A stretch of DNA of 64,000 nt from NCBI GenBank assembly GCA_963772375.1, contig CAVYXG010000004.1, positions 186,001-250,000 of the forward strand. Direction: 5' to 3'. This document shows, one piece after another, positions 60,600-64,000 of this stretch. Numbering within the stretch: the first letter of the stretch is position 1; every line of letters starts with the position of its first letter. Source of the stretch: DATBHM01 sp963772375 (GTDB lineage Bacteria; Actinomycetota; UBA4738; JACQTL01). The position numbers were made by a program, and so were the translations under genes. The notes below the pieces were generated by a model. The model made no database searches. It had not been told where the DNA came from and saw only the letters and a list, made by a program, of their open reading frames with translations.

Positions 60600-61367
60600 A
60601 TGAACGTGGTCGTGCTGGCGAAGTACGTGCCGAACCCCAATGGGGTCCCCGAGCTCGGCGACGACTTCCTGCTGAAGCGGGAGGGCGTCGAGGGCGCGCT
60701 GGACCCCGGCGACGAGTTCGGCGTGGAGGCCGGCCTGCAGCTGGCGGAGGCGCAGGGCGGCGAGGTCACGATCGTCTCGATGGGCCCGGAGGCGGCCCTC
60801 GCGGGCGTTCGGAAGGCGCTGTCCATGGGCGCCCACAAGGCCATCCTGGTGAGCGACGGCGGGCTCCGCGGCGCCGACGCGCTGGTCACCGCCCGCGTGC
60901 TGGCCGCCGCGATCAAGCGATCGGAGTTCGACGTCGTCATCTGCGGCGTGGAATCGACGGACGGCTACACCGGGACGCTCCCGATGACGCTCGCCGGCCT
61001 CCTCGGCGTTCCGAGCGTCACGTTCGCCCGCAAGCTCGAGGTGGCCGACGGCAAGGTGAAGGTCGAACGCCAGACCGAGCTCGGCTACGACGTGGTCGAG
61101 GCGAATCTCCCAGTGGTGCTCACGGTGACGTCCGGCGCGACCGAGCCCCGGTACCCGACGCTCAAGGGGATCATGCAGGCGAAGCAGAAGCCGGTCGAGC
61201 GGTACGGGATCGGCGACCTCGGTCTGTCCGCCGGCGACGTCACGTCGACGCAGAGGGTCGGCGCCGTCGAGGCCGCCGCAGAGAAGGGGCCCGGCGAGAT
61301 CGTCGAGGACGACGGCTCGGCCGGCGAGCGGATCGCGGCGTTCCTGCAGGAAGCGAAGGTGATCTAG
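60600..61367 (+). CDS. etfB: electron transfer flavoprotein beta subunit
   Basis: 255 residues from the ATG at 60600, with AAGGA 9 nt upstream (an ATG at 60594 adds two residues). MNVVVLAKYVPNPNGVPELG, GALDPGDEFGVEAGLQLAEA, VICGVESTDGYTGTLPMTLA and VTSGATEPRYPTLKGIMQAK are typical. With the alpha subunit it carries electrons from acyl-CoA or other dehydrogenases to the membrane quinone pool. The alpha gene follows after 2 nt. Confidence 0.95.
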   Translation: MNVVVLAKYVPNPNGVPELGDDFLLKREGVEGALDPGDEFGVEAGLQLAEAQGGEVTIVSMGPEAALAGVRKALSMGAHKAILVSDGGLRGADALVTARVLAAAIKRSEFDVVICGVESTDGYTGTLPMTLAGLLGVPSVTFARKLEVADGKVKVERQTELGYDVVEANLPVVLTVTSGATEPRYPTLKGIMQAKQKPVERYGIGDLGLSAGDVTSTQRVGAVEAAAEKGPGEIVEDDGSAGERIAAFLQEAKVI

Positions 61368-61369
61368 CC

Positions 61370-62332
<963 letters not shown>

Positions 62333-62373
62333 GCGGCCGGCCGACGGGGCGGCGGCCGTCGGTCGCTGCCCTC

Positions 62374-62757
62374 GTGTTCCTCGTGGCCGTCACGACGATG
62401 GCCGGCTGCAGCCACCCGACGCCGGTCGTGCAGCAGCTCCCCCGCCCGTCATCCGGCGTCCCGTCGATCGTTCCCAGCCAGGGGGCGCTCGTGTGGGTGT
62501 CCGGGCAGGCCGTCGCCGTCTCGCCATCCCGCATCACGATCGTGGAGGGGAGCGGCTCGAAGGCCGTCGTCCACCGGCTGGCCGAAGGGACGACGAAGTT
62601 CTTCGTCCTGCACGAGGGGCGGTTCGAGTCGATGGCCGAGTCGGACGCGCGGCTCGTGCGGCCGGGGACGCCGGTGTGCGTGGAATCGCTGCTCGACGTC
62701 CGCCGGCTCATCGCCCTGCGGGTGTTCGTCGGCGCCGCGTGCGGACCGCGGACGTAA
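62374..62757 (+). CDS. small lipoprotein of unknown function
   Basis: About 128 residues in the same frame as a lipoprotein signal (VFLVAVTTMAGCSH). The start is unclear: GTG at 62374 gives a short signal with no positive charge, and ATG at 62398 leaves only the lipobox. The frame itself is open back through etfA, so a CTG or a start inside etfA is possible. The mature part is beta-rich with IVPSQGALVWVSGQAVAVSP and VVHRLAEGTTKFFVLHEGRF. I do not recognise it. It follows etfA by 41 nt. Confidence 0.55.
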   Translation: MFLVAVTTMAGCSHPTPVVQQLPRPSSGVPSIVPSQGALVWVSGQAVAVSPSRITIVEGSGSKAVVHRLAEGTTKFFVLHEGRFESMAESDARLVRPGTPVCVESLLDVRRLIALRVFVGAACGPRT

Positions 62758-62762
62758 GCCGC

Positions 62763-63029
62763 ATGTTTGGGGAGTACCGTGAACGCGTGACCGACGACGT
62801 CTCCACGGTCTACCTCGGGAAGTACAGTCGCGAGACCGCCAACCTCGTCGCCGCCGAGCTCGAGGAACGCCACATCGTGTGGTGGTACAAGGAGCCCGGC
62901 ATCATGGCCAGCCTGTGGGAGTGGGGCGTGCGGATGTTCGTCGATCGGGCGCATCTCGCCGAGGCCAGGGAGATCGCCACCCGCATCTCCGCCGAGCGCG
63001 AAGCCAAGGGCTGGCCGCCGCTCGAGTAG
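62763..63029 (+). CDS. small conserved protein (DUF2007-like)
   Basis: 88 residues from the ATG at 62763; a GTG ten codons in (VTDDVSTVYLGKY) is possible. VYLGKYSRETANLVAAELEE, the HIVWWYKEPG strand and MFVDRAHLAEAREIATRISA suggest the ferredoxin-like putative signal-transducing DUF2007 fold. It is 5 nt after the lipoprotein gene in the same direction. Confidence 0.6.
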   Translation: MFGEYRERVTDDVSTVYLGKYSRETANLVAAELEERHIVWWYKEPGIMASLWEWGVRMFVDRAHLAEAREIATRISAEREAKGWPPLE

Positions 63030-63037
63030 TGCAGCGG

Positions 63038-63205
63038 CTACGCCCCCGCCGTCTCTCCCGGCACGACGAACGGCGACATGCGGTTCGTCTCGATGGGGCA
63101 GGCGCACAGCGGGCACCGGGGTGGGTCCTCGTAAACGAGTACCCGGCGCTCGCAGAACGGACAGTCGGCCTCCATCAGGGGAGGCCCGGAGGTCGAGTTC
63201 GACAT
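63038..63205 (-). CDS. small zinc-ribbon protein
   Basis: 55 residues, too short for most gene searches. Two Cys pairs, CPFCERRV at residue 15 and CPLCACP near residue 32, form a plausible zinc knuckle. The rest is a basic and acidic linker (ERRVLVYEDPPR). It is convergent with the DUF2007-like gene and in the same direction as the methyltransferase upstream. Probably a zinc-binding accessory protein. Confidence 0.55.
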   Translation of the reverse strand: MSNSTSGPPLMEADCPFCERRVLVYEDPPRCPLCACPIETNRMSPFVVPGETAGA

Positions 63206-63285
63206 CGGCGGTAGGGGCGCTCTGGGGGGAGCGGTCTCTCCCGTGATCGGACGGGTTCGGGACAGCCTTGATACGGCCCTTGGTC

Positions 63286-63938
63286 CTAGTCCGAACCCTC
63301 CACCCCGTCGCCCTCGGGTCGGGCCTCCTCCCGCGGAGGATCGCGAACCCGCCCTCGGCGAGCGTCCGCAGCTCGCCGTCCACGAACCCCGCCCCGCGGA
63401 CGAACGACGCGAGCTCGGCGGCGCGGTACAGGCGGACGTGTCCCGGTTCGAACCGGCGGAGGAACCAGTCGGCGACCCGCGCGGTCCACAGGTCGGAGCA
63501 CGCGTCGCCGATCGCGACCCGGCCGCCGGGCCCGAGCACCCGGGCCATCTCCCCCACGCTGCGGGCGGGATCCGGGTGATGGTGGAGCGAGTTGGAGCAC
63601 AGGACCGCGGTGAACGAGCCGTCCGCGAACGGCAGCTGCGTGGCGTCGGCCACCTCGAACCGCAGGTTCGGCTCGCCGCCGGCGAGCGACTGCGCCTGCC
63701 GGATCATCTCGGGGGCCAGGTCGACCCCTACCACGGACCCGGCCACCCGGGCGGCCGAGCGCGACGCGGCACCGGTCCCGCACCCTACGTCGAGCACGCG
63801 GTCCGCGGGTCCGAGGTGGAGCGCCTCGAGGGTGGCCCGCTGGACCGGGTCGCGCCACCGCGAGGTGGAGCCCGTCTCGTAGCCGCGGGCCCGGCGGTCG
63901 AACCACCGCCTCGCCTCGTCCCTCGTGTCCGGAGCCAC
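63286..63938 (-). CDS. class I SAM-dependent methyltransferase, 3' end uncertain
   Basis: About 215 residues from the GTG at 63938. RRWFDRRARGYETGSTSRWR, the SAM motif I in DRVLDVGCGTGAASRSAARV, VVGVDLAPEMIRQAQSLAGG, ATQLPFADGSFTAVLCSNSL and EMARVLGPGGRVAIGDACSD are clear. After EGGFAILRGRR, the natural C-terminus, the frame has no stop until 62301 and would run through several opposite-strand genes. The end given is the stop of the adjacent frame, reached by one base shift near 63324-63336. Substrate unknown. Confidence 0.75.
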
Positions 63939-64000
63939 GACGCCCAGTGTAGGAACCGATGGGAGAAAGCCGGGAGCCCCTCCCGACACCGGGAAGGGCT

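Overview
The DNA is very GC-rich, uses GTG and occasionally TTG starts, and has Shine-Dalgarno sites of the AGGAGG type. The gene content is that of an actinobacterial lineage (Actinomycetota), probably an environmental or uncultivated one. The clearest sign is a housekeeping backbone in the order etfB-etfA, mnmA, ligA, gatC-gatA, gatB, serA, fumarylacetoacetate-hydrolase family gene, gltX. As I recall it, Mycobacterium tuberculosis has the same relative order (fixA/fixB, mnmA, ligA, gatCA, gatB, serA1, Rv2993c, gltS). Here the backbone genes are separated by accessory modules, and most of it reads on the minus strand.

Region 1 (1-13.3 kb) is accessory. It holds a decayed Tat-exported phosphatase-like gene, a small ABM-like protein, a conserved secreted protein of unknown function, a duplicated-domain membrane protein, a CDF cation exporter, a PilT-type ATPase, and a large sialidase-like/RTX exoprotein broken by one frameshift. 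A tRNA-Glu(CTC) follows. A 3 kb stretch runs from this tRNA to a 36-bp copy of its 3' half. It carries an intact IS630-type element, a RibD/DHFR-like reductase and fossils of a PEP-utilising enzyme. XRE-like and Crp/Fnr regulators come next.

Region 2 (13.5-25 kb) is mostly core. It has a sulfatase, a MOSC protein, a GNAT-gltX pair, the FAH gene, an OmpR-type two-component system with a secreted duplicated-domain protein, ilvE, serA, and a VapC/Phd-type toxin-antitoxin pair whose start codon lies inside an inverted repeat.

Region 3 (25-38.6 kb) mixes small regulators with core enzymes. It contains a PadR-HAAS pair, a double winged-helix protein, a frameshifted ribbon-helix-helix antitoxin, and an ECF sigma factor cut by an ISAzo13-family element. 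After these come a class-V aminotransferase, a CADD-type (non-canonical p-aminobenzoate synthase) protein, a ferredoxin-reductase-like flavoprotein followed by a small gene with an in-frame TGA, an MFS carrier, gatB and an amidase.

Region 4 (38.7-45.1 kb) is an island between gatB and gatA. It has an MMPL exporter with its TetR regulator and a well-formed promoter, an ECF sigma/anti-sigma-like pair, a second identical ISAzo13-type copy and a small RTX protein.

Region 5 (45.2-64 kb) starts with gatCA and an ArsR/SRPBCC/SnoaL cluster. Next is an unusual signalling locus: two paralogous LiaS/NarL-type sensor kinases flank a lipoprotein that joins a TRAP-type solute-binding domain to two copies of an unrecognised domain. 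The core genes ligA, a UPF0280 gene, mnmA and etfBA follow, then small proteins and two methyltransferases. There is no CRISPR array, rRNA or phage module in the window.
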